A DNA stretch of 33,299 bases, from assembly GCF_902463975.1 (NCBI RefSeq), contig NZ_CABQHJ010000034.1, forward strand, positions 1 to 33,299, written 5' to 3'. The notes under the pieces were generated by a model. It saw only the letters and a list, made by a program, of their open reading frames with translations. It was not told the DNA's origin and did no database searches. Both the position numbers and the translations under genes were made by a program. This DNA comes from Phascolarctobacterium_A sp902463975. Its GTDB lineage: Bacteria; Bacillota; Negativicutes; Acidaminococcales; Acidaminococcaceae. Of this stretch, positions 7,841 to 16,743 are shown piece after piece (within the stretch, counting starts at the first letter, position 1; every line of letters starts with the position of its first letter).

Positions 7841-8959
7841 GTGAATTTACAGAATCGCAAGGTTAAGATAGCGCTTGGCCTGCTGCTGGCGGTATGCGTA
7901 ATTATCGGCTACCGTATTTACAGCAATATCCAGGCTGATAAGGCGCGTGCTGCTAAGCTGTCGCAGGTACGCAATGTGGCGGTCGTTACTGCTCACCCCG
8001 TAAGGCAGACGATTGTCCCGAGTCTGAGCTTTTCCGGCAGTCTGGACCCGGAATGGCAGGCAGAGGTTGCCGCTAAGGTGGACGGACGCTTGGAAAAGGT
8101 TTATGTCCGTGAGGGTGACCGTGTGAGCCGAGGACAGGTGCTGGCAATTTTGGAGCAGGCTGATACAGATGCCAATCTGTTAAGTGCCAAGGGCAGCTTT
8201 CTTGATGCACAGACAAGCCTGCGCAAGGCGGAAACGGATTTGCAGCGCTATGAAAAGCTATATGCTACGGGTGCGGTTTCGCAGCAAGTGGTAGATGATT
8301 ACCGCTTTGCGCGTGATAATGCTGCAGCCAAGCTGGAGGCTGCCAGAGGCAGCATGCGGGCGATGGAGTCTAAATCCGAGGGCACGGTGCTGACAGCGCC
8401 TGCTGACGGCATTATTGCCAAGCGTTATTATCAGGAGGGCTACTATGCAAAGGCAGGTACGCCTATTTTTGCCGTTGCTGATATCTCTATGCTGAAAACT
8501 ACGATTCATATTCCCGAAGGCCAGATTGCCGGTGTACATGTCGGCAATGAAGCAAGCATTACTCTGCCTGCTTATCCCGGTAAAAAGCTGATAGGTAAAA
8601 TTACCCGCATTGCTCCGGTTGCGGATTTGCCGGCGCATACCTTTGCGGCAGAGGTGAGCGTGGATAACAGCGAAGGTCTTTTGGCCGGCGTCTATGCCAA
8701 CGTTACGCTTACCGCTTCACCTAAAGCTGATGTGCTGACTATTCCGGTGCAGGCTATTGTGATGCGTGATGACCAGCAGACGGTATTTGTTGTTGATGAC
8801 AAGGGCGTTGTACAGCGTCGTGTGCTGAATGTCGGTTATACGAATGATAAGCTGGCGGAAATAGTGAGCGGACTGGATGAAAAGGATACTATTGTTACCG
8901 AAGGACATAACAAGCTGCGTGAAGGCAGCAGGATAGATTTGAAAAAGGCTGGTAAATAA
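7841..8959 (+). CDS. RND efflux periplasmic adaptor (membrane fusion protein)
   Basis: Adaptor joining an inner-membrane RND pump to an outer-membrane channel across the periplasm. The predicted 372-aa protein has an N-terminal membrane anchor (IALGLLLAVCVIIGY) instead of a lipobox. A lipoyl/barrel-sandwich half follows (VAAKVDGRLEKVYVREGDRV), then a short alpha-hairpin (about 115-165) and the second lipoyl half (LTAPADGIIAKRYYQEGYY). The C-terminal part is beta-barrel and membrane-proximal domains (VYANVTLT). I place the start at GTG 7841, 6 nt after GGGAGGA; an in-frame ATG at 7820 has no good ribosome site. It is followed at 2 nt by the permease. No outer-membrane channel gene lies nearby. 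Confidence 0.9.
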   Translation: MNLQNRKVKIALGLLLAVCVIIGYRIYSNIQADKARAAKLSQVRNVAVVTAHPVRQTIVPSLSFSGSLDPEWQAEVAAKVDGRLEKVYVREGDRVSRGQVLAILEQADTDANLLSAKGSFLDAQTSLRKAETDLQRYEKLYATGAVSQQVVDDYRFARDNAAAKLEAARGSMRAMESKSEGTVLTAPADGIIAKRYYQEGYYAKAGTPIFAVADISMLKTTIHIPEGQIAGVHVGNEASITLPAYPGKKLIGKITRIAPVADLPAHTFAAEVSVDNSEGLLAGVYANVTLTASPKADVLTIPVQAIVMRDDQQTVFVVDDKGVVQRRVLNVGYTNDKLAEIVSGLDEKDTIVTEGHNKLREGSRIDLKKAGK

Positions 8960-8961
8960 CG

Positions 8962-11900
8962 ATGATTGGAACATTTATCAAGCGGCCGGTCTTTACTACC
9001 ATGTTTATTTTGCTGTTGGTAGTATTCGGTATCCGCTGCTATCCGGAAATCGGCGTTGATCTGAATCCAGATGTTGATTTGCCTATTGTCAGCGTGCGTG
9101 TTACCTACAGCGGTGCATCGCCGCAGGAAATGGAAACGCTGGTTACCAAGCCGATTGAGAACCGCGTCAGCCAGGTTTCGGGTATCAAGACGCTGTCCTC
9201 CACTGTGCTGGAAGGCTACAGTGAAACGGTTCTGGAATTTAATATCGGTGTAGACCCGCAGGTGAAGGCCAGTGAGGTGCGTGAAAAGGTTGCCAGCGTG
9301 CGCAAGGCGCTGCCGGATGATATCGACGAGCCGGTAACGCAGACCGTTGACATTAACTCCCGCGCAATTGTGGCCTATACCTTTGCTTCGCCCTCGCGCA
9401 GTCGTGGTGAAATCCGCCGTATAGTGGAGGATAATATCAAGGATGAGCTGCAGATGGTGGAGGGTGTTTCCGAGGTTACCGTTGTCGGTGCCAGCCAGCG
9501 TGCTATCCGCATTGTGCTGAAGCCGGAAAAGCTGGCGGAATACGGTATTGCCTATCAGACAGTGCGCAGTAAGCTGAACGCCAACAATTACAATACTCCC
9601 GGCGGCAAGGCAAAGAATGACGCTATGGAATTTACTGTGCGTACCTTGGGCAAGTATAACAATATCAATGATATTAAGCAGGTGGTAGTTGCTAATCATA
9701 ACGGCCGTCCTGTTTATATCAGTGAAATTGCCGATGTGCTTGATTCCTGGGAGGATGAGGATACCTTTGCCAGCGCTAACGGCGTTCCCTGTGTTATGAC
9801 CTTTGTGCGTAAGCAGTCCAAAACCAATACTGTTGATGTTACCGATAATGTCAATGCCAAGATGGAGGAGCTGAAGCACAGCAATCTGCCGCCCGATATT
9901 ATTGTTGATAAGGTGCGCGACCAGTCCAATTATATCCGCGATAACATTGCGGATGTCTGGAATGCGATTCTTTTCGGCGGTTTTCTGGCGCTTTTGATAA
10001 CATATCTATTCCTGCGCAATTTCCGTGCGACTATTATCGGCGGTCTGTGTATTCCTACGTCGATTATCGCTACCTTCTTTATGATGAAGGTTATGGGCTT
10101 TACGCTGAATAATATGTCGCTGATGGCTTTGAGCCTGGCAGTCGGCATTTTGATTGATGATGCGATTGTAGTAATTGAAAATATTTTCCGCCATATCGAG
10201 ATGGGGCAGACGCCGTTTGTGGCAGCCAAGGAAGCGACGGAGGAGCTGACGCTGGCGATTTTGGCGACATCCCTGAGCTTAATGGCTGTATTTGTGCCTA
10301 TCGGCAATATGGGTGAAACCATCGGCCAGTTCTTCAAGCAGTTCGGTCTGACGGTTGCTTTTGCGGTAGCGTTCTCGACTATTGTAGCCTTTTCGCTCAC
10401 GCCAATGGTTTCGGCGTATTGGATTAAGGCAGAAACCGAGGAGCAGAGTAGCAAGGAGCGCACGCATTTTGTGCAGAGGGCGCTCGATAAATTCGAAGCA
10501 GGCTTCCAGTCCGTGCGTGAAATGTATGACAGCTTAATGGCCTGGGCTTTAGAAAGACCGAAGAAGGTTGTTGCCGTAGGTATCATTTCGCTGTTGCTGA
10601 ATTTGCTGCTGCTGCCTTTTGTGGGCACGGAATTCCAGCCTACCTATGATTCGGGTGAATTCAGCGTCAATGTTAAAGCGCCCATTGGCACCAGTCTGCA
10701 GAAAACTGTAGAGCTGGCCAAGCCGTTGCAGCAGGAGATTTCGCAGCTGCCGGAAGTCAAAATCGTGGCACTCAATGTCGGCAACGGCCGTAATCCTGTT
10801 AACCAGGGCTCGCTTGATATCCGCCTGAAGCCAAGCAATGAGCGTAAACGCAGCATGCAGCAGATTATGGATGATTTGCGCGGACGCTTTCAAAATGTTG
10901 AAGGCCTGAAGGTTACCGTTGTATCCAACCAGGGCGGCGGCCGTGGTGACAGCCGTCCGGTGCAGATCGGTCTGCGCGGCAGCAACATCAAGGAGCTGAA
11001 AAATTACGCTCAGCAGCTGGCAGATATGCTACGCCGGACTGAGGGTGCGACCGACGTTGATATATCCGATTCGGAAGAGCAGCCAGAAATCGTGGTCAAA
11101 CTGGACCACGCCAAGGCCAGTGAATTTGGTCTTGATGCTACGGAGGTCGGTAAGGTTATCGAAATGGCTGTCATGGGCAAAAGCACCAGCAACAGCTATA
11201 CCATCGGTGACAATGACTATGATATTATCCTGCAGCTGGAGCAAAGCCAGCGCACTAATATCAATGATGTTATGAACCTGCGCATTTCTTCCTCCGCAGG
11301 TCAGTTTATCCGTCTGGGTGATATCGCCGATGTGCGTTACGGCAGCGGTCCTACACGCATTGAGCGTGAGGATAAGCAGCGTCAGATCGTTGTTTATGCC
11401 AACACAGTAGGTATCTCGCCCGGTGATTTAATCAGCAAGGTGCGCAACGAATATATTCCTGAGCTGAATTTGCCGCCGGGATATAACTATAAGATGATTG
11501 GTCAGGCAGATAATATGGCACGCTCCTTTAAAGAGGTTTACAAGGCAGTTATTTTGGCCATAGTTGTAGTATACATGGTATTGGCAGCGCAGTTCGAAAG
11601 CTTTTCGCAGCCGCTGATTATCATGGTATCATTGCCGTTTGCGATTATCGGCGCTATCCTGGGCCTGCTTGTTGCAGGACAGACAGCGAACATGATGAGC
11701 ATGATTGGCTTTACTATGCTTCTTGGCCTGGTTACCAAAAATGCAATTTTGCTGATTGACTATGCCAACCAGGAGCGGGAAAAGGGCATGTCTATCCGTG
11801 AAGCAGTGCTCTTGGCCTGCTCGCTGCGTCTGCGTCCTATTCTGATGACTACCTTGTCTACGATACTCGGTATGCTGCCGATTGCTCTCGGTATCGGCGA

Positions 11901-12045
11901 GGGTGCGGAGCTGCGTCAGTCGATGGGCGTGGTGCTTATCGGCGGCTTAACAACCTCCACCTTACTGACGCTGGTGGTTGTTCCGTTGATTTATCTGCTC
12001 TTTGAGGAGTGGAAGGCGAAAAACTATGTGCAAAGAGGAGAATAG
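8962..12045 (+). CDS. RND multidrug efflux permease (AcrB/HAE1-like)
   Basis: Inner-membrane, proton-driven RND exporter of about 12 transmembrane helices with two large periplasmic loops (about 30-330 and 560-860). It has 1027 aa, close to AcrB. The proton-relay residues are present: the Asp pair 399-400 in GILIDDAIVVIEN and Lys926 in VTKNAILLIDYA. The N-terminus FIKRPVFTTMF and the second-half TM segments (VYMVLAAQFESFSQP, ILMTTLSTILGMLP) are family hallmarks. Substrate is unknown; the sequence is closer to HAE1 drug pumps than to metal (HME) pumps. Translation is probably coupled to the adaptor, and the Shine-Dalgarno of rnhC lies in its last codons. Confidence 0.95.
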   Translation: MIGTFIKRPVFTTMFILLLVVFGIRCYPEIGVDLNPDVDLPIVSVRVTYSGASPQEMETLVTKPIENRVSQVSGIKTLSSTVLEGYSETVLEFNIGVDPQVKASEVREKVASVRKALPDDIDEPVTQTVDINSRAIVAYTFASPSRSRGEIRRIVEDNIKDELQMVEGVSEVTVVGASQRAIRIVLKPEKLAEYGIAYQTVRSKLNANNYNTPGGKAKNDAMEFTVRTLGKYNNINDIKQVVVANHNGRPVYISEIADVLDSWEDEDTFASANGVPCVMTFVRKQSKTNTVDVTDNVNAKMEELKHSNLPPDIIVDKVRDQSNYIRDNIADVWNAILFGGFLALLITYLFLRNFRATIIGGLCIPTSIIATFFMMKVMGFTLNNMSLMALSLAVGILIDDAIVVIENIFRHIEMGQTPFVAAKEATEELTLAILATSLSLMAVFVPIGNMGETIGQFFKQFGLTVAFAVAFSTIVAFSLTPMVSAYWIKAETEEQSSKERTHFVQRALDKFEAGFQSVREMYDSLMAWALERPKKVVAVGIISLLLNLLLLPFVGTEFQPTYDSGEFSVNVKAPIGTSLQKTVELAKPLQQEISQLPEVKIVALNVGNGRNPVNQGSLDIRLKPSNERKRSMQQIMDDLRGRFQNVEGLKVTVVSNQGGGRGDSRPVQIGLRGSNIKELKNYAQQLADMLRRTEGATDVDISDSEEQPEIVVKLDHAKASEFGLDATEVGKVIEMAVMGKSTSNSYTIGDNDYDIILQLEQSQRTNINDVMNLRISSSAGQFIRLGDIADVRYGSGPTRIEREDKQRQIVVYANTVGISPGDLISKVRNEYIPELNLPPGYNYKMIGQADNMARSFKEVYKAVILAIVVVYMVLAAQFESFSQPLIIMVSLPFAIIGAILGLLVAGQTANMMSMIGFTMLLGLVTKNAILLIDYANQEREKGMSIREAVLLACSLRLRPILMTTLSTILGMLPIALGIGEGAELRQSMGVVLIGGLTTSTLLTLVVVPLIYLLFEEWKAKNYVQRGE

Positions 12046-12047
12046 GA

Positions 12048-12983
12048 TTGAAACAGTTGACACCCAAGGCCTTTGCCGATTACTTGGCAGAGGCTGCAGA
12101 AAAAATCCGTCAGGATGGTTTCAGTATTGTTAAGGATAAGCCGATTAATTATGGCCAGCAGATTGCAGTGCAGTTTTGCGAGGCTAAGGCATCCGTGAAT
12201 ATATATAACGGCAAAAAGGGACTGACGCATGTTTATAACGGTGACAGTGCCTTAAAGCAAAGATTACTTATGCTCTTGGAGGGAGTGCAGACTGCGTCTG
12301 ATGAGCTGCAGCCTGCAGCCGCAGGAGCAACAGTAAGCAACGGCCTGTGGGCTGGCAGTGATGAATCCGGCAAGGGTGATTTCTTCGGCAGCCTAGTTGT
12401 GGCGGCCACAGTAGTGGACAACACAACGGCAGCGAAGCTGCAGGCTGCAGGCGTTAAGGACTGCAAGCTGCTGACAGATAAAAAAATCCTTGAGCTGGAG
12501 GATGTTATCAAGGCAACGGTTGTTGATTACAGTGTGCTGGAGCTGAAGCCGAAGATTTATAATCTGCGCTATGAGCAGGTAGCGGCTGCCGGAGGTAAGC
12601 TCAACCAGCTTTTGGGCTACGGACATGTGGCGGCGCTTAGTCAGGTGCTGGAGAGGCAAAAGGATTGCCACAGCGCTCTCATTGACCAGTTCACCCAATC
12701 CACGGTAAATTTAAAGGCTTTGCAGCAGCGCTTTCCGGGCTGCAGCGTGCGTCAGCAGCCTAAGGCAGAAAGCAATCTGGCGGTTGCCGCTGCTTCGGTG
12801 CTGGCCCGTGCCCGCTTCTTGCGGACGATGGAAGAGCTGGCGCAGCAGGCCGGCGTAGGCGAGCTGCCGAAGGGCGGCGGCGAGCAGGCAACGGCGTGCG
12901 CCCGCCGCTTAGCAGAAAAATACGGCAAGGATGCTTTGCGTGACTATGTAAAGCTGCACTTTGCCAATTACAAAAGAGTGTAG
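12048..12983 (+). CDS. rnhC: Ribonuclease HIII
   Basis: Cleaves the RNA strand of RNA:DNA hybrids. The 311-aa protein has the N-terminal TBP-like substrate-binding domain of HIII (about 1-85). The catalytic domain starts WAGSDESGKGDFFGSLV, with Asp105 and Glu106 of the DEDD set. Later come TDKK, ALIDQF (third acidic residue) and the KAESNLAVAAASVLAR helix. The start is TTG at 12048, chosen because AGAGGAG ends 7 nt upstream; a longer frame from 12009 overlaps the permease and has no ribosome site. Its place inside an envelope operon, 2 nt after the permease and 5 nt before the deacetylase, is unexpected. Confidence 0.92.
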   Translation: MKQLTPKAFADYLAEAAEKIRQDGFSIVKDKPINYGQQIAVQFCEAKASVNIYNGKKGLTHVYNGDSALKQRLLMLLEGVQTASDELQPAAAGATVSNGLWAGSDESGKGDFFGSLVVAATVVDNTTAAKLQAAGVKDCKLLTDKKILELEDVIKATVVDYSVLELKPKIYNLRYEQVAAAGGKLNQLLGYGHVAALSQVLERQKDCHSALIDQFTQSTVNLKALQQRFPGCSVRQQPKAESNLAVAAASVLARARFLRTMEELAQQAGVGELPKGGGEQATACARRLAEKYGKDALRDYVKLHFANYKRV

Positions 12984-12988
12984 AGATT

Positions 12989-13837
12989 ATGAAAAAACTA
13001 ATTGTTAATGCAGATGATTTCGGTCTGCATCCTTTGATTAACGCAGGTATTATCAAGGGCTATAAGGAGGGCTTTATTACCAGCACCTCGTTGATGCCCA
13101 GTACTCCCTGCTGGCAGGAGGCAGTAAAGCTGGCGCAGGAAAATCCTCAGCTCGGTATAGGTGTGCATCTGACGCTGGTCGGCAGTGTGGCGCCTGTGCT
13201 GCCTGCAGCGAAGGTCAGCAGCCTTTTGGATGAGCAGGGCTTGTTTTTGCCGGATTACGTTGCCTTTGCCAAGCGCTTTTACAGCGGCAGCGTCAAGCGC
13301 AGCGAGCTGGAAGCGGAGCTGCGCGCGCAAATCGAAAGGGCGCTGGAAGCAAAAATAAACATTACGCATATCGACAGTCATCAGCATACTCATGTGCTGC
13401 CGGGAATTAATGCACTTGTATTAAAGCTCTGTAATGAGTATAATATTATAAGGGTACGTATACCTAAGGAGGCCTATACCTTTACCGGAGGCTTTCATAC
13501 AGGTATCGGCAGAATGATCGGACGTAGCGGGCTCAGCTTTTGTGCTCAGCTGGCAGCGCAACGCGCCGACAGCCTTGGCCTGCACCATCCGCAGCATTTC
13601 TTCGGCATGCTGGCGGGAGGTCATCTGAATGCGGAGCTGGTAGGCAATATCCTGCGTCAGCTTCCGGATGGCGTAAGCGAGCTGATGACGCATCCCGGTA
13701 TTGATTCTGCTGCCTTGGGCAAAATATTTCCCTGGCAATATCATTGGCAGGAGGAGCTGCAGGCGTACCTTGACAGCGGCAATAAAAAGCTGCTGGAGCA
13801 GGAGCATATTCAGCCTGTTAATTTTACGGCCTGCTAA
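12989..13837 (+). CDS. ChbG/YdjC-family carbohydrate deacetylase
   Basis: Metal-dependent deacetylase fold (NodB-like barrel) of the ChbG/YdjC/HpnK family, whose members remove acetyl groups from N-acetylated sugars, including sugars on lipids. It has 282 aa. The metal and catalytic residues are visible: the NADDFG motif at residues 7-12, GVHLTL with His60, and DSHQHTHVLPG with Asp129, His131 and His133. A C-terminal LMTHPG motif is also present. There is no signal peptide, so it is probably cytosolic. The following flippase-like and ArnT-like genes suggest that it deacetylates a lipid-linked sugar. The substrate is inference only. Confidence 0.85.
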   Translation: MKKLIVNADDFGLHPLINAGIIKGYKEGFITSTSLMPSTPCWQEAVKLAQENPQLGIGVHLTLVGSVAPVLPAAKVSSLLDEQGLFLPDYVAFAKRFYSGSVKRSELEAELRAQIERALEAKINITHIDSHQHTHVLPGINALVLKLCNEYNIIRVRIPKEAYTFTGGFHTGIGRMIGRSGLSFCAQLAAQRADSLGLHHPQHFFGMLAGGHLNAELVGNILRQLPDGVSELMTHPGIDSAALGKIFPWQYHWQEELQAYLDSGNKKLLEQEHIQPVNFTAC

Positions 13838-13878
13838 AGCTCTTGTGCTAAAAAATAAGCTCATTTGGAGTCTGCTAG

Positions 13879-14898
13879 ATGAATAAAAAATTATTGTTCC
13901 GCCTAGGTCTGCTTTTTGGCTTTGTCCTGCTGATTTCGGCGGCGGTTATTTATTTTACATTTGATATACGGACCTTGGAATACCTGACGATGTTCGAGCC
14001 TCGCTGTATTCTGCTGGCTTTGTCATGTCTTACGATAGGCTTGATTTTTGACGGCCTGCGTCTAATAACCCTGGCTGAGGTGACGGACGAGAAGCTGACC
14101 TTTCATCAGATAGTGAATGTAGTTCTGAGCAACTACTTCCTGGCGCTGGTAACGCCGGGTGCCAGCGGCGGCGCTATCGCTCAGGTTATGTTTATGCGTA
14201 AGGCCGGGGTGCCTGTTGCCAAATCTACGGTAGTAGTTTTGGTGCGCACGGTAATGTCCATTATCTTTCTTATCCTGCTGGTGCCGGTGGTGCTGCACAG
14301 CGATGAGGATATAGTAAAATGGATGCCTGCGTCGGTGCTGACGATTCTTTCGGTGCTGTTTATATCACTGCCGATAATCGTAATTTCCTTGCTGCAGACA
14401 CGTTATCCCGAGAAGGCGATTATGTGGTTTACCCGCAAGCTTTCGTTTACTACGCAGCGTAATTGCTTTATCTGGTACAACGAGTTTAAGAATGCTGTTG
14501 TAGTTATGGGCAAGCATCCGAAAATGGTTTTCCGTGCGTTTATTGAATCCGGCGTGAGCCTGCTCTTTATTTATGCAACTGTGCCTGCGTATTTCACCGG
14601 TCTGAATATTGATTTTGATTTGCAGCAGGTAATGGGACGCATGGTGCTGCTGAATTTAATACTTTATTTTTCGCCTACTCCCGGTGGCAGCGGTGTAGCG
14701 GAGGCAGGCTTCTTGGTGCTGTTTTCCAATATTCTGCCTAACGGTGTTGAAGGCATTATGGCAGTTCTCTGGCGCTTTACGGCAGAATATCTGCCCTTTA
14801 TGCTGGGCGCGGTAGTAACCATCAGAGCCTTTGGCAGCGATGTGCTGAATATGGCATCGCTCAAGAGTAAAACTACCGAAGGCAAGAAAAATGAGTAG
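13879..14898 (+). CDS. Flippase-like integral membrane protein (UPF0104/YbhN, LPG-synthase TM region)
   Basis: Polytopic membrane protein of 339 aa, about eight hydrophobic segments, in the lysylphosphatidylglycerol-synthase TM-region/UPF0104 family (the flippase domain of MprF, and AglD-like). The family signatures TPGASGGAIAQVMFMR and SPTPGGSGVAEAGFL are present. It has no soluble aminoacyl-transferase domain, so it is not MprF. Family members move or present lipid-linked substrates across the inner membrane. Start ATG after TTGGAG. It lies 41 nt after the deacetylase and 42 nt before the glycosyltransferase, in the same direction. Confidence 0.85.
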   Translation: MNKKLLFRLGLLFGFVLLISAAVIYFTFDIRTLEYLTMFEPRCILLALSCLTIGLIFDGLRLITLAEVTDEKLTFHQIVNVVLSNYFLALVTPGASGGAIAQVMFMRKAGVPVAKSTVVVLVRTVMSIIFLILLVPVVLHSDEDIVKWMPASVLTILSVLFISLPIIVISLLQTRYPEKAIMWFTRKLSFTTQRNCFIWYNEFKNAVVVMGKHPKMVFRAFIESGVSLLFIYATVPAYFTGLNIDFDLQQVMGRMVLLNLILYFSPTPGGSGVAEAGFLVLFSNILPNGVEGIMAVLWRFTAEYLPFMLGAVVTIRAFGSDVLNMASLKSKTTEGKKNE

Positions 14899-14940
14899 CT
14901 ATAAGATAAATTTTGAAATTATTTTGAGGGATGGAAACTG

Positions 14941-16500
14941 ATGAATCAGATTGAAAAAAATAGCCTGCTGATTGTAGCAGGCACTGCGTTATTTATGATT
15001 ATGTTCGGTATCGGAAGCATACCGCTGCTGGATCCGGATGAACCCGTATATGCGGAAACAGCAAGAGAGATGCTGGCTGCCGGTGATTTTTTATCACCGA
15101 GAATTTTTGGTGATTTTTGGTATGATAAGCCGCCAATGTACTATTGGCTGGTTGCAGTTGCTCAGTTTATTTTCGGAGACAGCGAGTTTGCGGCCCGCTT
15201 TCCTGCGGCTTTGATGGCCTGCGGCACCTCCGTTATGATGTATGTAGGCATTACCGGACTGTTCAATGAACGTGCAGGCTTCTGGTCTGCCATGATTCTT
15301 ACAAGCTGTGTAGAATTTTTCTATATGGGCAAGGCGGCGGTGACAGACACAACGCTGCTCTTTTTTATGACAGGTGCACTGCTGAGCTTTATCCATAAGC
15401 GTTATTGGCTGATGTATGTGTGCATGGCGCTGGCTACTGTTACTAAAGGTCCCATCGGTATCGTCTTCCCGGGTGCGATTATTTTTCTGTATCTGGTGGT
15501 TATGGGCCAGCTGCGTGAGATTTTGCGTATGCATGTTATCCGTGGTCTGCTGCTGTATTTTCTTATCGCATCACCCTGGTATTACGCTATGTATACTGTG
15601 CATGGCATGGAATTTATCAATACCTTCCTGGGATTTCACAATATAACGCGCTTTACGACGGCTGAGCATGCCAACCGCGTTACCTTCTGGTATTATTTTC
15701 CTGTAATAATCTTAGGCTTGTTCCCCTGGACCGGTATGCTGTGGCAGGCTGTGAAGGCATCTGTCAGCGAAAGCCGTATAGATGATATGCGTAAGCTTTT
15801 GTTCTTCCACGTTTGGTGGATTTTCGTGCTGCTGTTCTTTACTATCTGTAAAACGAAGCTCGTATCCTATATTCTGCCGTTGTTCCCTGCTATGGCGGTA
15901 ATAATCGGCTGGAATATAGCGCGAATGCAAAGCAGACTGCGTCATAACACAACCTTTTACGGTTGGGCGGCAGGCAGCGGTATTATGTTTGTCCTGTTCG
16001 GCGTGGGCTGGATTGTCGGTGCGCGGTATCTGCCGGAGGCTGATTTTAGTCTGGTGATGTTGGGTGTTCTGACACTGCTTTTGGGTGCAGCGGCAGTCTT
16101 TGCGCTGCTGTATTATCGCGATATCGAGCTGGCCTCCTGGCTGCATGTGATGATTGGCGCGGTGACGATGTGCGTGGCCTTTGCCTTTGTTCTGCCTGTG
16201 ATTGCCGACCGCTTCAGTGTAAAAACTATGAGCAGTGTATATAAGGAGCAATGTGAGCAGCAGACGCCTGTTTATGTTGATAAGTTCCTGCGTCCGGGCT
16301 TTATGTATTATGCAGGCAAGCCAGGTATCGAAATGATTCCGCAGACAGGTGCTTTGACAGATGCTTTGCGTGACGGCAGCAAAAAATATCTGCTGGTGCG
16401 CGGTTTGGAATACCGTCGCGTGCAGAAGGCAGGTCCGTTGCCGAATAATGTGCGTACAGTAAAGGAAATCAGCGATATCTATCTGCTGGAGCAAAATTGA
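14941..16500 (+). CDS. ArnT-like (GT83/PMT family) lipid-linked glycosyltransferase
   Basis: Inner-membrane glycosyltransferase of the ArnT/PMT superfamily. ArnT itself moves 4-amino-arabinose from undecaprenyl phosphate to lipid A on the periplasmic side. It has 519 aa with about a dozen hydrophobic helices and a C-terminal soluble periplasmic tail (from about 430). The conserved first-loop motif is LLDPDEPVYAETAREM, with the catalytic-type Asp/Glu at residues 31-34. WYDKPPMYYWLVA (Asp62-Lys63) and TKGPIG follow. The exact sugar and acceptor are unknown. With the deacetylase and flippase-like genes it suggests outer-membrane glycolipid or LPS decoration. Last gene of the six-gene run. Confidence 0.88.
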   Translation: MNQIEKNSLLIVAGTALFMIMFGIGSIPLLDPDEPVYAETAREMLAAGDFLSPRIFGDFWYDKPPMYYWLVAVAQFIFGDSEFAARFPAALMACGTSVMMYVGITGLFNERAGFWSAMILTSCVEFFYMGKAAVTDTTLLFFMTGALLSFIHKRYWLMYVCMALATVTKGPIGIVFPGAIIFLYLVVMGQLREILRMHVIRGLLLYFLIASPWYYAMYTVHGMEFINTFLGFHNITRFTTAEHANRVTFWYYFPVIILGLFPWTGMLWQAVKASVSESRIDDMRKLLFFHVWWIFVLLFFTICKTKLVSYILPLFPAMAVIIGWNIARMQSRLRHNTTFYGWAAGSGIMFVLFGVGWIVGARYLPEADFSLVMLGVLTLLLGAAAVFALLYYRDIELASWLHVMIGAVTMCVAFAFVLPVIADRFSVKTMSSVYKEQCEQQTPVYVDKFLRPGFMYYAGKPGIEMIPQTGALTDALRDGSKKYLLVRGLEYRRVQKAGPLPNNVRTVKEISDIYLLEQN

Positions 16501-16551
16501 GTCTTAATAATCAATTGTTGAGAGGCTGGGACAAAACTCAGCCTTTAACAG

Positions 16552-16597
16552 AAAAAACAGTGGAGGGTTACCATCAGGTAAATTTCCACTGTTTTTT
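16552..16597 (+). terminator. Terminator of the RND/envelope operon
   Basis: AAAAAACAGTGGA (16552-16564) pairs with TCCACTGTTTTTT (16585-16597), with an inner TTACC/GGTAA stem. A weaker hairpin (AGGCTGGG/CTCAGCCT, 16523-16544) precedes it and may give tandem termination. Confidence 0.88.
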
Positions 16598-16675
16598 AGT
16601 GTAAAAAAATTCTTAAACTCTAGCAATGCTATAATTTGTGAGGTTGTTTTATCTTAGACTTTTTTCTTATACAAA

Positions 16676-16719
16676 AACTCCCCATCCGTCTTACCTTGCG
16701 GTAAGAAAGATGGGGAGTT
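16676..16719 (-). terminator. ilvD terminator
   Basis: AACTCCCCATC pairs with GATGGGGAGTT (16676-16686 and 16709-16719), with an inner TCTTACC/GGTAAGA stem. On the minus strand the stem runs into TTTTTG, 25 nt past the ilvD stop. The + strand also has a nearby T5, so it may work in both directions. Confidence 0.9.
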
Positions 16720-16743
16720 GCTTTTTCAGCTTATATAATTCTT

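Noticed and set aside
12009..12047. Upstream GTG start for RNase HIII overlapping the RND permease
   Set aside because: No ribosome site there; AGAGGAG positions the TTG at 12048 correctly, where family homology begins.
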